From Pseudomonas sp. QTF5 (lineage in GTDB: Bacteria > Pseudomonadota > Gammaproteobacteria > Pseudomonadales > Pseudomonadaceae), in contig NZ_AZRW02000020.1 in NCBI RefSeq assembly GCF_000512695.2, positions 33,947 through 97,946 of the forward strand: a stretch of DNA of 64,000 nucleotides. Reading direction: 5' to 3'. The notes under the pieces are model-generated. The model saw only the letters and a program-made list of their open reading frames with translations, was not told the origin of the DNA and did no database searches. Position numbers and translations under genes: made by a program. Of the stretch, positions 17,338 through 25,600 are shown piece by piece. Position 1 is the first letter of the stretch. Each line of letters opens with the position of its first letter.

Positions 17338-18323
17338 GCTATGTCAGCGTCCAACATCTTCAAAAAAATTATTCTGGAACAACGGTATTCAGCGACATCA
17401 ACTGCGAAGTCAAGAAAGGCGAATTCGTCACCCTCCTCGGCCCGTCCGGTTGCGGCAAGTCCACCCTGCTGCGTTGCATCGCCGGTCTGACGTCGGTGGA
17501 TGGCGGCAAGATCCTGCTGGAAGGTCAGGACCTCGTCCCGCTGAGCCCGCAAAAACGCGGGATCGGCATGGTGTTTCAGAGTTATGCGCTGTTCCCGAAC
17601 ATGACCGTGGAGCAGAACGTCGCCTTCGGCTTGCGCATGCAGAAGGTCAACGCCGACGACAGCCACAAGCGCGTCGCCGAAGTGCTGACACTGGTGGAAC
17701 TCAATGACTTCGCCGCCCGTTACCCACATCAATTGTCCGGCGGCCAATGCCAGCGTGTGGCGCTGGCTCGCTCGCTGGTGACCCGGCCTCGGTTGTTGTT
17801 GCTGGATGAGCCGCTGTCGGCATTGGATGCGCGGATTCGCAAGCATCTGCGCGAACAGATCCGTCAGATCCAGCGCGAACTGGGGCTGACCACGATATTC
17901 GTCACTCACGATCAGGAAGAAGCCCTGACCATGTCTGATCGAATCTTCCTGATGAATGAGGGAAAGATCGTACAGAGCGGCGATGCCGAAACCCTTTATA
18001 CCGCGCCAGTCGATGTTTTTGCCGCAGGCTTCATTGGTAACTACAACCTGCTGGACGCCGACAGCGCCAGCAAACTGCTGCAACGACCGATCACCCATCG
18101 CCTCGCCATTCGCCCGGAAGCCATCGAACTGAGCCTCAACGGCGAACTCGACGCGCAGATTCGCAGCCACAGCCTGTTGGGCAACGTGATTCGCTACCGG
18201 GTCGAAGCCCGAGGCGTGGAATTGGTGGTGGATGTGCTGAACCGCTCGGCGGCCGACCTGCATCCCGATGGTCAGCGCCTGGCGCTTTCCATCGATCCGA
18301 CGGCCCTGTGTGAGGTAGCCTGA
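17334..18323 (+). CDS. ABC transporter ATPase
   Basis: 329 residues. Walker A GPSGCGKST lies at about 38-46, the Q-loop in GMVFQSYALFPNMT, the signature QLSGGQCQRVALARSL, Walker B LLLLDEPLSALD and the switch His in FVTHDQEEALTMSD. A C-terminal TOBE-like domain (about 245-329) marks it as the MalK/PotA/FbpC type. It powers the importer formed by the two preceding permeases. Confidence 0.93.
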   Translation: MSYVSVQHLQKNYSGTTVFSDINCEVKKGEFVTLLGPSGCGKSTLLRCIAGLTSVDGGKILLEGQDLVPLSPQKRGIGMVFQSYALFPNMTVEQNVAFGLRMQKVNADDSHKRVAEVLTLVELNDFAARYPHQLSGGQCQRVALARSLVTRPRLLLLDEPLSALDARIRKHLREQIRQIQRELGLTTIFVTHDQEEALTMSDRIFLMNEGKIVQSGDAETLYTAPVDVFAAGFIGNYNLLDADSASKLLQRPITHRLAIRPEAIELSLNGELDAQIRSHSLLGNVIRYRVEARGVELVVDVLNRSAADLHPDGQRLALSIDPTALCEVA

Positions 18324-18357
18324 TGCCTTTGCTGATGTTGAAGAGAGAACTGCACTG

Positions 18358-19011
18358 ATGGCCCTGGCAATTTTTGATCTGGACGAAACCCTGATCCACG
18401 GCGACTGCGCCACCCTCTGGAGCGAGCAAATGGGCCGCCTGGGCTGGGTCGATCCCGAGTCGTTCATGCGTCAGAACAACGAACTGATGGACGCTTACAG
18501 TCACGGCAAGTTGCGCATGGAGGATTACATGACCTTCAGCCTGGAGCCGATGATCGGCCGCACACCGGAAGAGGTCGAACACTTGGTGGCGCCTTGGGTG
18601 GAAGACTTCATCGAGCCAATCATCTTCAGCGACGCCACCAAAGCCATTGCCGCCCACCGCAAGGCCGGCGACCGGATTCTGGTGATCTCGGCCTCGGGCA
18701 CGCATTTGGTCAAGCCAATTGCCGACCGCTTGGGCATCGACGAGATTCTCGGCATCGAACTGGAACTGCTGCACGGGGTGTACAGCGGCAACACCGTTGG
18801 CACCCTGACCTACCGCGAGGGCAAGATCACCCGGTTGCTGGAATGGCTGGATGCGGAAGAGGAAAACCTGGAGGGCGCGAGTTTCTATTCGGACTCACGC
18901 AATGACTTGCCGCTGCTGCTGAAGGTGGATTTCCCACACGTGGTGAACCCGGATCCGGTCCTGCTCGAACACGCCGAAAAAGCCGGCTGGCCGATCCATA
19001 TCTGGAAGTAA
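18358..19011 (+). CDS. HAD-IB family phosphatase
   Basis: 217 residues of the SerB-like HAD-IB group. Motif I is AIFDLDETLIHGD (nucleophile Asp in DxDxT), motif II is LVISASGTH, and motif III/IV is the SDSRNDLPLL segment. It starts 34 bp after the ATPase gene and ends the operon. It probably removes phosphate from the imported compound or from the product of the alkaline-phosphatase-family enzyme. Substrate is an inference. Confidence 0.87.
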   Translation: MALAIFDLDETLIHGDCATLWSEQMGRLGWVDPESFMRQNNELMDAYSHGKLRMEDYMTFSLEPMIGRTPEEVEHLVAPWVEDFIEPIIFSDATKAIAAHRKAGDRILVISASGTHLVKPIADRLGIDEILGIELELLHGVYSGNTVGTLTYREGKITRLLEWLDAEEENLEGASFYSDSRNDLPLLLKVDFPHVVNPDPVLLEHAEKAGWPIHIWK

Positions 19012-19022
19012 CCAGGAACCAA

Positions 19023-19112
19023 TGTGGGAGCGGGCTTGCTCGCGAAGGCGGTGTGTCATTCAACATTGATGTCGACTGACACACCGCCTTCGCGAGCAAG
19101 CCCGCTCCCACA
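19023..19112. repeat. REP pair
   Basis: Inverted GGGAGCGGGCTTGCTCGCGAA copies between the convergent HAD and quinone oxidoreductase genes; the spacer also pairs (GGCGGTGTGTC with GACACACCGCC). Confidence 0.9.
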
Positions 19113-19116
19113 GGGT

Positions 19117-20079
19117 TTAGGTGAGGCTTTCGTCGATCACCAACACCAGTTTGCCGGAAACCTTATTAGTCGCCAGTTCCGTAAACGCTGCTTCGGCATC
19201 CTTGATCGCAAATGCCCTGGCCAGTTGCGGGCTCAAACGTCCTTCGGCAAACAGCGGCCAGACATGCTGGCCAAGATCGCTGAACAAGTCGGCCTTGAAC
19301 TGCTCGTCGCGATTGCGCAGGGTCGAACCCAGCAGTTGCACACGCTTGACCAGTACCTGCGCCAGATCCAACTGAGCCTCCCGACCGCCCATCAAACCGA
19401 TCAGCACCCAACGACCATCGCGAGCCAGCAGCTTGAGGTTCAACGCCGCGTAATTGCCACCCACCGGATCGAGGATCACGTCGAACGGCCCAAGATCGTT
19501 CAAGCTATCCAGATCGTCGTTGCGCACCACTCCACCCTGCGCGCCCAACGCTTCACAGTAGGCCAGACGCTCGGCGGAACCGACGCTGACCCAGCACGGA
19601 TTACCAAACGCTTTGCATAGCTGAATGGCCGCTGAACCGATTCCACTCGCTCCGGCGTGCAGGAGAACTTTCTCACCCGGTTTGAGCGCCGCCAGCTGAA
19701 ACAAATTCAGCCAAACGGTCGCATACACTTCCGGCAACGCCGCAGCCTCGGCCAGGGACAAACCTTCGGGAACCGGTAACACATGCCGTCCGTCGACAAC
19801 TACCTCTTCGGCCATCCCTCCCCCGGCCAGCAAGGCGCAAACCCGATCGCCGACCTGCCAGGACGAGCCCGGACCAACCTCGCTGATCACCCCCGAACAC
19901 TCAAGACCCAGTACTTGACTGGCCCCCGGTGGTGGCGGATAAAGCCCTGCTTTCTGTAACAAATCGGCGCGATTGAGTCCTGCTGCCGCTACTCGGATGC
20001 GAACTTGTCCTACATCACACGCAGGACTCGGCTCTTCAACCCACTCCACTCGCCCCTCAACGCCTTGCAATGCTTTCAC
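19117..20079 (-). CDS. NAD(P)H:quinone oxidoreductase
   Basis: 320 residues of the zinc-free medium-chain dehydrogenase family, PIG3/TP53I3-like subgroup. It starts MKALQGVEGRVEWVEEP, with the substrate-binding strand RVAAAGLNRADLLQK, and a Rossmann nucleotide site in VLLHAGASGIGSAAIQL. The zinc-ligand cysteines of alcohol dehydrogenases are absent. Likely an NADPH-dependent quinone reductase; the physiological substrate is unknown. It is divergent from prc with about 140 bp between. Confidence 0.9.
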   Translation of the reverse strand: MKALQGVEGRVEWVEEPSPACDVGQVRIRVAAAGLNRADLLQKAGLYPPPPGASQVLGLECSGVISEVGPGSSWQVGDRVCALLAGGGMAEEVVVDGRHVLPVPEGLSLAEAAALPEVYATVWLNLFQLAALKPGEKVLLHAGASGIGSAAIQLCKAFGNPCWVSVGSAERLAYCEALGAQGGVVRNDDLDSLNDLGPFDVILDPVGGNYAALNLKLLARDGRWVLIGLMGGREAQLDLAQVLVKRVQLLGSTLRNRDEQFKADLFSDLGQHVWPLFAEGRLSPQLARAFAIKDAEAAFTELATNKVSGKLVLVIDESLT

Positions 20080-20217
20080 AGTGCCTCCATAGTGAGTCTG
20101 GACTGAGCCCGAAGCTGTAGCGTCGGGCTTTTTGCATTATGCGACCGGTCCTTGTGGATCCGGCGACTTCAAAGACGGCCTAATATGCGTTATCAATTGT
20201 CACCGCGTCGAATCAGC

Positions 20218-22299
20218 ATGAAGCATCTGCTCCCCAGCACCGCCCTCGCTCTTGTCATTGGCCTCGGTCTTTTGCCGATGTCGAGCAATTCGTTCGCAGC
20301 CAACAGCTGGGATAAGCTTCAGCCCGATCGTGACGAAGTAATCGCCAGTCTGAACGTCGTCGAATTGCTCAAGCGTCACCATTACAGCAAACCACCGCTC
20401 GACGATGCGCGCTCCGTGATCATCTACGACAGCTATATCAAGCTGCTGGATCCCTCGCGCAGCTACTTCATGGCCAGCGATATTGCCGAATTCGACAAAT
20501 GGAAAACCCAGTTTGACGACTTCCTCAAAAGCGGCGACCTGAACGCCGGGTTCACCATCTATAAGCGCTACCTGGACCGCGTCAAGGCGCGTCTGGACTT
20601 TGCCCTTGCCGAGCTGAACAAGGGCGTCGACAAGATCGACTTCACCGCCAAGGAAACCTTGCTGGTCGATCGCAAGGATGCCCCTTGGCTCAAGACCACC
20701 GCCGAACTGGACGACCTGTGGCGCAAACGCGTCAAGGACGAAGTGCTGCGGATGAAGATCTCCGGCAAAGAGTCGAAGCAGATTCAGGAAACCCTGACCA
20801 AGCGTTACAAGAATCAGCTGACGCGTCTGGACCAGACCCGTGCGGAAGACATCTTCCAGGCGTACATCAACACCTTCGCCATGTCCTACGACCCGCACAC
20901 CAACTATCTGTCGCCGGATAACGCGGAGAACTTCGACATCAACATGAGCCTGTCCCTCGAGGGTATCGGCGCCGTGTTGCAGAGCGATAACGATCAAGTG
21001 AAAGTCGTGCGCCTGGTGCCTGCCGGCCCGGCCGACAAGACCAAGCAGGTTGCACCGGCCGACAAGATCATCGGCGTGGCCCAGGGCAACAAAGAGATGG
21101 TCGACGTGGTCGGCTGGCGCCTGGACGAAGTGGTCAAACTGATTCGTGGGCCGAAAGGTACCGTGGTGCGCCTGGAAGTGATCCCGGCCAGCAATGCGCC
21201 GAACGACCAGACCACCAAGATCGTGCCGATCACCCGCGAAGCGGTGAAGCTCGAAGACCAGGCGGTGAAGAAGTCGGTCCTCAACCTCAAGCAGGATGGC
21301 AAGGACTACAAGCTCGGCGTCATCGAGATCCCGGCCTTCTACCTGGACTTCAAGGCCTTCCGTGCCGGCGATCCGGACTACAAGAGCACCACCCGCGACG
21401 TCAAGAAGCTGCTGACCGAGCTGCAGAAAGACAAGGTCGACGGCGTGGTCATCGACCTGCGCAACAACGGCGGCGGTTCCTTGCAGGAAGCCACCGAGCT
21501 GACCAGCCTGTTCATCGACAAAGGTCCGACGGTACTGGTGCGTAACGCCGACGGTCGGGTCGATGTTCTGGAAGATGAAAACCCGGGAGCGTTCTACAAA
21601 GGCCCGATGGCGTTACTGGTCAACCGTTTGTCCGCCTCGGCTTCGGAGATTTTCGCCGGCGCCATGCAGGACTACCACCGCGCGCTGATCATCGGCGGCC
21701 AGACCTTCGGTAAAGGCACTGTGCAGACCATTCAGCCGCTGAACCATGGCGAACTGAAACTGACCCTGGCCAAGTTCTACCGGGTTTCCGGTCAGAGCAC
21801 CCAGCACCAGGGCGTCTTGCCGGACATCGATTACCCGTCGATCATCGACACCAAGGAAATCGGTGAAAGCGCCCTGCCGGAAGCCATGCCGTGGGACACC
21901 ATTCGTGCGGCCATCAAGCCTGCACTTGACCCGTTCAAACCGTACATCACGCAGCTCAAGTCCGAGCATGACGTGCGCACGGCCAAAGACGCGGAGTTTG
22001 TCTTCATCCGCGACAAACTGGCCCTGGCGCAGAAGTTGATGAGCGAAAAAACCGTCAGCCTCAATGAAGGCGAGCGTCGCGCACAACATGCCGATATCGA
22101 AGCCAAGCAACTGGTCATGGAAAACATCCGTCGCAAGGCCAAAGGCGAAGAGCCGCTCAAAGAGCTGAAGAAAGAAGACGAAGATGCCCTCGCGGCCGAG
22201 CCGGACAAGACCAAGCCAGAAGACGATGCTTATCTGAGCGAGACCGGGCGGATTCTGCTGGATTACTTGAAACTCAACACCGCGGTTGCCAAGCACTAA
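20218..22299 (+). CDS. prc: Tail-specific periplasmic protease Prc (AlgO)
   Basis: About 693 residues from the ATG at 20218 (MKHLLPSTALAL), which gives a proper signal peptide ending NSFAA; upstream in-frame starts at 20152 and 20185 would put a basic stretch before it. The N-terminal Tsp domain is followed by a PDZ domain (about 235-325) and the S41 protease core, with catalytic Ser at about 474 in SASASEIF and Lys at about 499 in TFGKGTVQ. In P. aeruginosa the orthologue (AlgO) degrades mutant MucA and so affects AlgU activity. An intrinsic terminator follows. Confidence 0.94.
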   Translation: MKHLLPSTALALVIGLGLLPMSSNSFAANSWDKLQPDRDEVIASLNVVELLKRHHYSKPPLDDARSVIIYDSYIKLLDPSRSYFMASDIAEFDKWKTQFDDFLKSGDLNAGFTIYKRYLDRVKARLDFALAELNKGVDKIDFTAKETLLVDRKDAPWLKTTAELDDLWRKRVKDEVLRMKISGKESKQIQETLTKRYKNQLTRLDQTRAEDIFQAYINTFAMSYDPHTNYLSPDNAENFDINMSLSLEGIGAVLQSDNDQVKVVRLVPAGPADKTKQVAPADKIIGVAQGNKEMVDVVGWRLDEVVKLIRGPKGTVVRLEVIPASNAPNDQTTKIVPITREAVKLEDQAVKKSVLNLKQDGKDYKLGVIEIPAFYLDFKAFRAGDPDYKSTTRDVKKLLTELQKDKVDGVVIDLRNNGGGSLQEATELTSLFIDKGPTVLVRNADGRVDVLEDENPGAFYKGPMALLVNRLSASASEIFAGAMQDYHRALIIGGQTFGKGTVQTIQPLNHGELKLTLAKFYRVSGQSTQHQGVLPDIDYPSIIDTKEIGESALPEAMPWDTIRAAIKPALDPFKPYITQLKSEHDVRTAKDAEFVFIRDKLALAQKLMSEKTVSLNEGERRAQHADIEAKQLVMENIRRKAKGEEPLKELKKEDEDALAAEPDKTKPEDDAYLSETGRILLDYLKLNTAVAKH

Positions 22300-22383
22300 G
22301 TTGTTACAAGCAAGATGATGGCAATTTAATGTTGACGCTCCCCGAAGCGTCATCAAACAGTCATCATTCTGTCGTGAAATAAA

Positions 22384-22418
22384 GGACCTGAGTGCACATT
22401 GCACTCGGTCCTTTTTTT
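22384..22418 (+). terminator. Intrinsic terminator of prc
   Basis: GGACC-GAGTGCA paired with TGCACTCGGTCC (one bulged base, CAT loop) and a seven-T run, 85 bases after the prc stop and 17 before the next start codon. Confidence 0.9.
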
Positions 22419-22434
22419 ATCGCCAGAGAACACC

Positions 22435-24225
22435 ATGACCACAACCGAACAGCTGAGTGCCTTGAGCTCGATACTGACTCAAAGCGGTTTGCACAGCCTG
22501 TTCCAGCCGATTATTTCCCTCTCCGAACGATGCATCATCGGTTACGAAGCCCTCAGCCGTGGCCCCTCCAACAGTCCGCTGCACTCCCCCATCGCCCTGT
22601 TCGCGGTAGCTCGCCAGGCCGGTCGCCTCAGCGAACTGGAGATCGCTTGCCGTCAAAGTGCTTGCCGATGTTTCAATGAACAGCAACTGCCCGGCAAACT
22701 CTTCCTCAATGTGTCCCCGGAATCCCTGCTCGAAGCAGCGCATCAACCCGGACGCACTTTGCAACTGCTGCAGGATTTCGGCATACCACCGAGCCAGGTG
22801 GTGATCGAACTCACCGAACAGACCCCGACCGACGATTTCCAGTTGCTGCAAACCGCCCTGCATCACTATCGGGCAATGGGCTTCTCCATTGCACTGGATG
22901 ATCTGGGTGCCGGCTATTCGAGCTTGCGGCTCTGGTCCGAGTTGCGCCCGGATTACGTCAAGATCGATCGGCACTTTATCGACGGTATTCATCAGGACGC
23001 GCTCAAGCGTGAGTTCGTCGGCTCGATTCTGCAGATCGCCAAGGCTTCCCGGGCAAAAGTGATCGCCGAAGGCATCGAATTGCCGGAAGAACTGGCGGTG
23101 TTGACTGAGATGGGCGTTGATCTGCTGCAAGGTTATCTGCTCTGCCGGCCCCAGGAGCATCCGCCCCGCGATGCCCGAAGTTTCATTCCCAAACCAAACA
23201 GCGTCGCCGCGATACTGAATGAGGAAGTCAGTGACCTCAGCGCCCTGCTCAACGACCAGCCGGCGGTGACCAGCGCCACCCCGACCGCCACCGTGCTGGA
23301 AGCCTTCCGCCGCCAGGCCAACCTGAACTCCCTGGCGGTGCTTGACGAACAGGGCCAGCCCTGCGGCATTGTCCACCGTCATTCACTCTCGGACGCCCTG
23401 CTCAAGCCCTTTGCCACCGACCTGTTTGCCCGCAAGCCCATCAGCCGCTTGATGAGCGACGACTTCCTCGCCGTGGAGCTCAGCCAGTCGCTGCAACAGG
23501 TCAGTCGCTTGATCACCAGCCGCGCGCGCCAGCGTATCGAAGAAGACTTCATCATCACCCTCAACGGCGGCTATCTGGGGCTGGGCCGAGTGATCGACGT
23601 GCTCAAGCTGATTACCGAACTGAAAATCCAGCAAGCCCGCTACGCCAACCCGCTGACCCTGCTACCGGGCAACGTGCCGATCCAGCAATGCCTGACACGC
23701 CTGCTGCAACAGGAACGGGAATCGGTGATCTGCTACGTGGACATCGATAGCTTTAAACCCTTCAACGACATCTACGGCTACGGTCGCGGGGATGAAGTCC
23801 TACTGTGCCTGGCGCAATGCCTGAACGACCGCGTCGACCCTTCCCGCGACTTCGTCGGCCATATCGGCGGCGACGACTTCCTGCTGGTCCTCGGCCCGGA
23901 AGACTGGCGCAAACGCCTGAATCAACTGCTGGACGACTTCCACAGCCAATGTCGCCGCTTTTACCGCAGCGAACACCTGGAAGCCGGCTGCTTCATCGCC
24001 CCTAATCGTCAGGGCATAAGACAAGAGTTTCCGTTGCTGTCACTGTCCATCGGCGTGGTGCATTTGCATCCACAGGCCTGCGGACAACTCGACGCGAGCC
24101 AGTTGGCAGAGATGGCCTCACAGGCCAAACACCACGCGAAGAATGTGCCGGGGTATAGCGTGCATGTGATTGATAGTCTGGCGGTGCCTGGGCGAGAAGA
24201 TGAATTGCTTATAGGGCAGCGGTGA
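22435..24225 (+). CDS. EAL-CBS-GGDEF c-di-GMP protein
   Basis: 596 residues with an unusual order: an N-terminal EAL phosphodiesterase domain (about 20-250), a pair of CBS modules (about 270-400) and a C-terminal GGDEF domain (about 420-580). The EAL site looks intact: EAL at 38-40, DDLGAGYSSL, the Lys in DYVKIDRHFID, AEGIE and LLQGY. The cyclase signature is GGDDF (478-482), one conservative change from GGDEF/GGEEF. Phosphodiesterase activity is likely; the other half may be catalytic or act as a GTP sensor. CBS modules suggest adenine nucleotide control. Confidence 0.9.
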   Translation: MTTTEQLSALSSILTQSGLHSLFQPIISLSERCIIGYEALSRGPSNSPLHSPIALFAVARQAGRLSELEIACRQSACRCFNEQQLPGKLFLNVSPESLLEAAHQPGRTLQLLQDFGIPPSQVVIELTEQTPTDDFQLLQTALHHYRAMGFSIALDDLGAGYSSLRLWSELRPDYVKIDRHFIDGIHQDALKREFVGSILQIAKASRAKVIAEGIELPEELAVLTEMGVDLLQGYLLCRPQEHPPRDARSFIPKPNSVAAILNEEVSDLSALLNDQPAVTSATPTATVLEAFRRQANLNSLAVLDEQGQPCGIVHRHSLSDALLKPFATDLFARKPISRLMSDDFLAVELSQSLQQVSRLITSRARQRIEEDFIITLNGGYLGLGRVIDVLKLITELKIQQARYANPLTLLPGNVPIQQCLTRLLQQERESVICYVDIDSFKPFNDIYGYGRGDEVLLCLAQCLNDRVDPSRDFVGHIGGDDFLLVLGPEDWRKRLNQLLDDFHSQCRRFYRSEHLEAGCFIAPNRQGIRQEFPLLSLSIGVVHLHPQACGQLDASQLAEMASQAKHHAKNVPGYSVHVIDSLAVPGREDELLIGQR

Positions 24226-24238
24226 TTGATGGGGCGCA

Positions 24239-24331
24239 TTCGCGAGCAAGCCCGCTCCCACATTGGTTTTGCTGGAAGCACACAATCTGTGTGACTCGAC
24301 ATACCCCTGTGGGAGCGGGCTTGCTCGCGAA
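24239..24331. repeat. REP pair
   Basis: Inverted TTCGCGAGCAAGCCCGCTCC copies in the gap between the convergent EAL and DUF3077-like genes. Confidence 0.9.
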
Positions 24332-24374
24332 GACGCCCGCTCAAACAACACAACTCTTGAGCTCTGATACTCGG

Positions 24375-24704
24375 CTAACCAGCATCCGAAGGTCGCGCCC
24401 GCAACCGCCGCCCAATCACATCCAGCACATCACACCCATCCCGTAACGGAATGGCACAGAGCAGCGCAAAGTCACTGAGTATCATTGAATCGCACTCGAT
24501 AGAGCCGCGCATGGACAGATTCTCAAGTACCTGGGTGACGGCGCGAATTCGATAACTAGCAGCGTCGGTCAAAATATCGAGCGGCGCGTGGGTATCGACG
24601 AACAGCGTGGGCATGTCGTTGCAGTTGCTGGTGAGCGCCATGAAGCGGCTTTTGGGGTGGGGAATTGGTTTTTCGTAGGGTGGATCAGGGGTAATTGCTG
24701 TCAT
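24375..24704 (-). CDS. Small DUF3077-like protein
   Basis: 109 residues from the ATG at 24704, preceded by TTAGGA with an 8-base spacing. The C-terminal part (TLFVDTHAPLDILTDAASYRIRAVTQVLENLS, then a hydrophobic segment ending DVIGRRL) has the helical pattern I associate with the Pseudomonas-specific DUF3077/DUF6124 proteins, so the family call is tentative. Function unknown. The striking feature is its ribosome site, which repeats a box found in the long structured leader upstream (24714-24932). Confidence 0.6.
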   Translation of the reverse strand: MTAITPDPPYEKPIPHPKSRFMALTSNCNDMPTLFVDTHAPLDILTDAASYRIRAVTQVLENLSMRGSIECDSMILSDFALLCAIPLRDGCDVLDVIGRRLRARPSDAG

Positions 24705-24794
24705 TGTTTGATTCCTAACGTATGGATTGGAGCCGCCAGAAATCACTTCCACGCAATAGGTGGCGGCTGTACGCAGGTGTGGAAGACCAGGACG

Positions 24795-24839
24795 TTAGGC
24801 ACCTGGCGCACTCGAAAGCGCCCCGCGCACAGCCACCAT
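24795..24839 (-). CDS. Possible 14-residue leader peptide
   Basis: AUG at 24839 encodes MVAVRGALSSAPGA and its UAA stop lies inside the antisense CCUAACG box. No good ribosome site precedes it, but the frame is open for a further 60 codons upstream (to 25022), so translation could also arrive from there. If translated, a terminating ribosome would cover the antisense box and free the downstream ribosome site. Confidence 0.3.
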   Translation of the reverse strand: MVAVRGALSSAPGA

Positions 24840-24853
24840 AAAACACAGACGAT

Positions 24854-24877
24854 AAAAAACGCCGAACTGGTGGCGCT
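24854..24877 (-). terminator. Candidate attenuator in the leader
   Basis: AGCGCC pairs with GGCGUU around ACCAGUUC, followed by a U-rich tract (UUUUUUAUC overall). The stem competes with the preceding GGCGC/GCGCC hairpin (24886-24872), as terminator and antiterminator do. The six-pair stem includes one G-U and one A-U pair, so it is weak. Confidence 0.4.
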
Positions 24878-24932
24878 TGATGCGCCTAACGATAGAAGGG
24901 CTTCCACGCCCTGTCACTGAGTTTGCAGTGAC

Positions 24933-25137
24933 AACCCCAAGACTATCGATGGAGCGCATTCCGCACCAGTTCATGCAAACCGCTACAACTTGAAGGAAAT
25001 CTCCGATGGATCTGCCCGGCAATAAACGCTCGAGACTTTGCAGGGGTTCAATCAGGAAAAAAGTCAGGCAAGGATGATGTTGATGTAGGGCGATTCGCTA
25101 ATGATCACTCAATTAATCAACAAGCAGGCAGAAACGC
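24933..25137. other. Gap upstream of the structured leader
   Basis: No gene is convincing here. It should contain the promoter for the leader transcript on the minus strand. Nothing else is recognised. Confidence 0.4.
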
Positions 25138-25170
25138 AAACGTGGCGAGAGGTTTCCCTCTCACCACGTT
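25138..25170 (-). terminator. Hairpin after the Sel1-like gene
   Basis: CGTGG(T/C)GAGAGG arms with a short GGAAA-type loop, 22 bases beyond the stop of the gene at 25193; the T-run is only three bases. Confidence 0.65.
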
Positions 25171-25192
25171 AATTTGTCAGACACACAATTAT

Positions 25193-25600
25193 TTAATCCG
25201 TAGAACCACGAGACGCCAACTCTTTCAATTTGAGTTCGGCCAACGGATGCCCGGCCTTCGCCGCCATTTCCCACCAGCGAGCCGCTTCAGCCGGATCCGG
25301 CGCCTTGCTCGGTGTACCGGCCAGGCTGATCACACCAACCTGATACGCTGCCTTGCCATCCCCCGCCAACGCGGCCAGGCGCAGTAATCGCACACCCTCC
25401 TCGCGCGCACCAAGACCGACGCCGCGAAAGGTCAGAATATGGCCGTAGAAGCTCTGGGCGCCGACATCACCCAGGTTGGCCATACGGGCGAACTGGCCCT
25501 CGAGCCATCTCCAGCCTCGCGGCTGACGTACAAACCATGACCAGTGAAACAATCGGCGGGCCAGCCAGTAACTGGCCCGCGCCTTGAGTCGTAAAAACAC
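25193..25600 (-). CDS. Sel1-like repeat protein
   Basis: 135 residues. A basic, aromatic N-terminus (LKARASYWLARRLFHWSWFVRQPRGW) leads into Sel1/TPR-like helices, seen as GDVGAQSFYGHILTFRGVG, LRLAALAGDGKAAYQVGVISLAG and AARWWEMAAKAGHPLAELKLKELA. The start is GTG, abutting the stop of the upstream gene with GGAAG six bases before. It is the last gene of a three-gene operon with the XRE-domain gene. Sel1 repeats usually serve as protein-protein scaffolds; its partner is unknown. Confidence 0.8.
   Translation of the reverse strand: MFLRLKARASYWLARRLFHWSWFVRQPRGWRWLEGQFARMANLGDVGAQSFYGHILTFRGVGLGAREEGVRLLRLAALAGDGKAAYQVGVISLAGTPSKAPDPAEAARWWEMAAKAGHPLAELKLKELASRGSTD

Larger units (their letters stand above)
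24714..24932 (-). promoter_or_regulatory. Structured 5' leader with competing pairings
   Basis: On the minus strand, reading 5' to 3': a GUCACUG/CAGUGAC hairpin (24932-24913); box A1 GUGGAAG (24907-24901); box B1 CGUUAGG (24891-24885); a GGCGC/GCGCC hairpin; a U-rich stretch; a 13-bp stem closed by 24837-24825 and 24774-24762 (two G-U pairs); inside it the antisense boxes CCUAACG (24799-24793) and CUUCCAC (24785-24779); then box A2 GUGGAAG (24752-24746) and box B2 CGUUAGG (24720-24714), which contains the ribosome site. The antisense boxes can pair with set 1 or set 2 but not both. Confidence 0.65.

Noticed and set aside
23866..23880. Calling the GGDDF motif a dead cyclase
   Set aside because: Acidic residues are kept at both middle positions; loss of activity cannot be concluded from this change alone.
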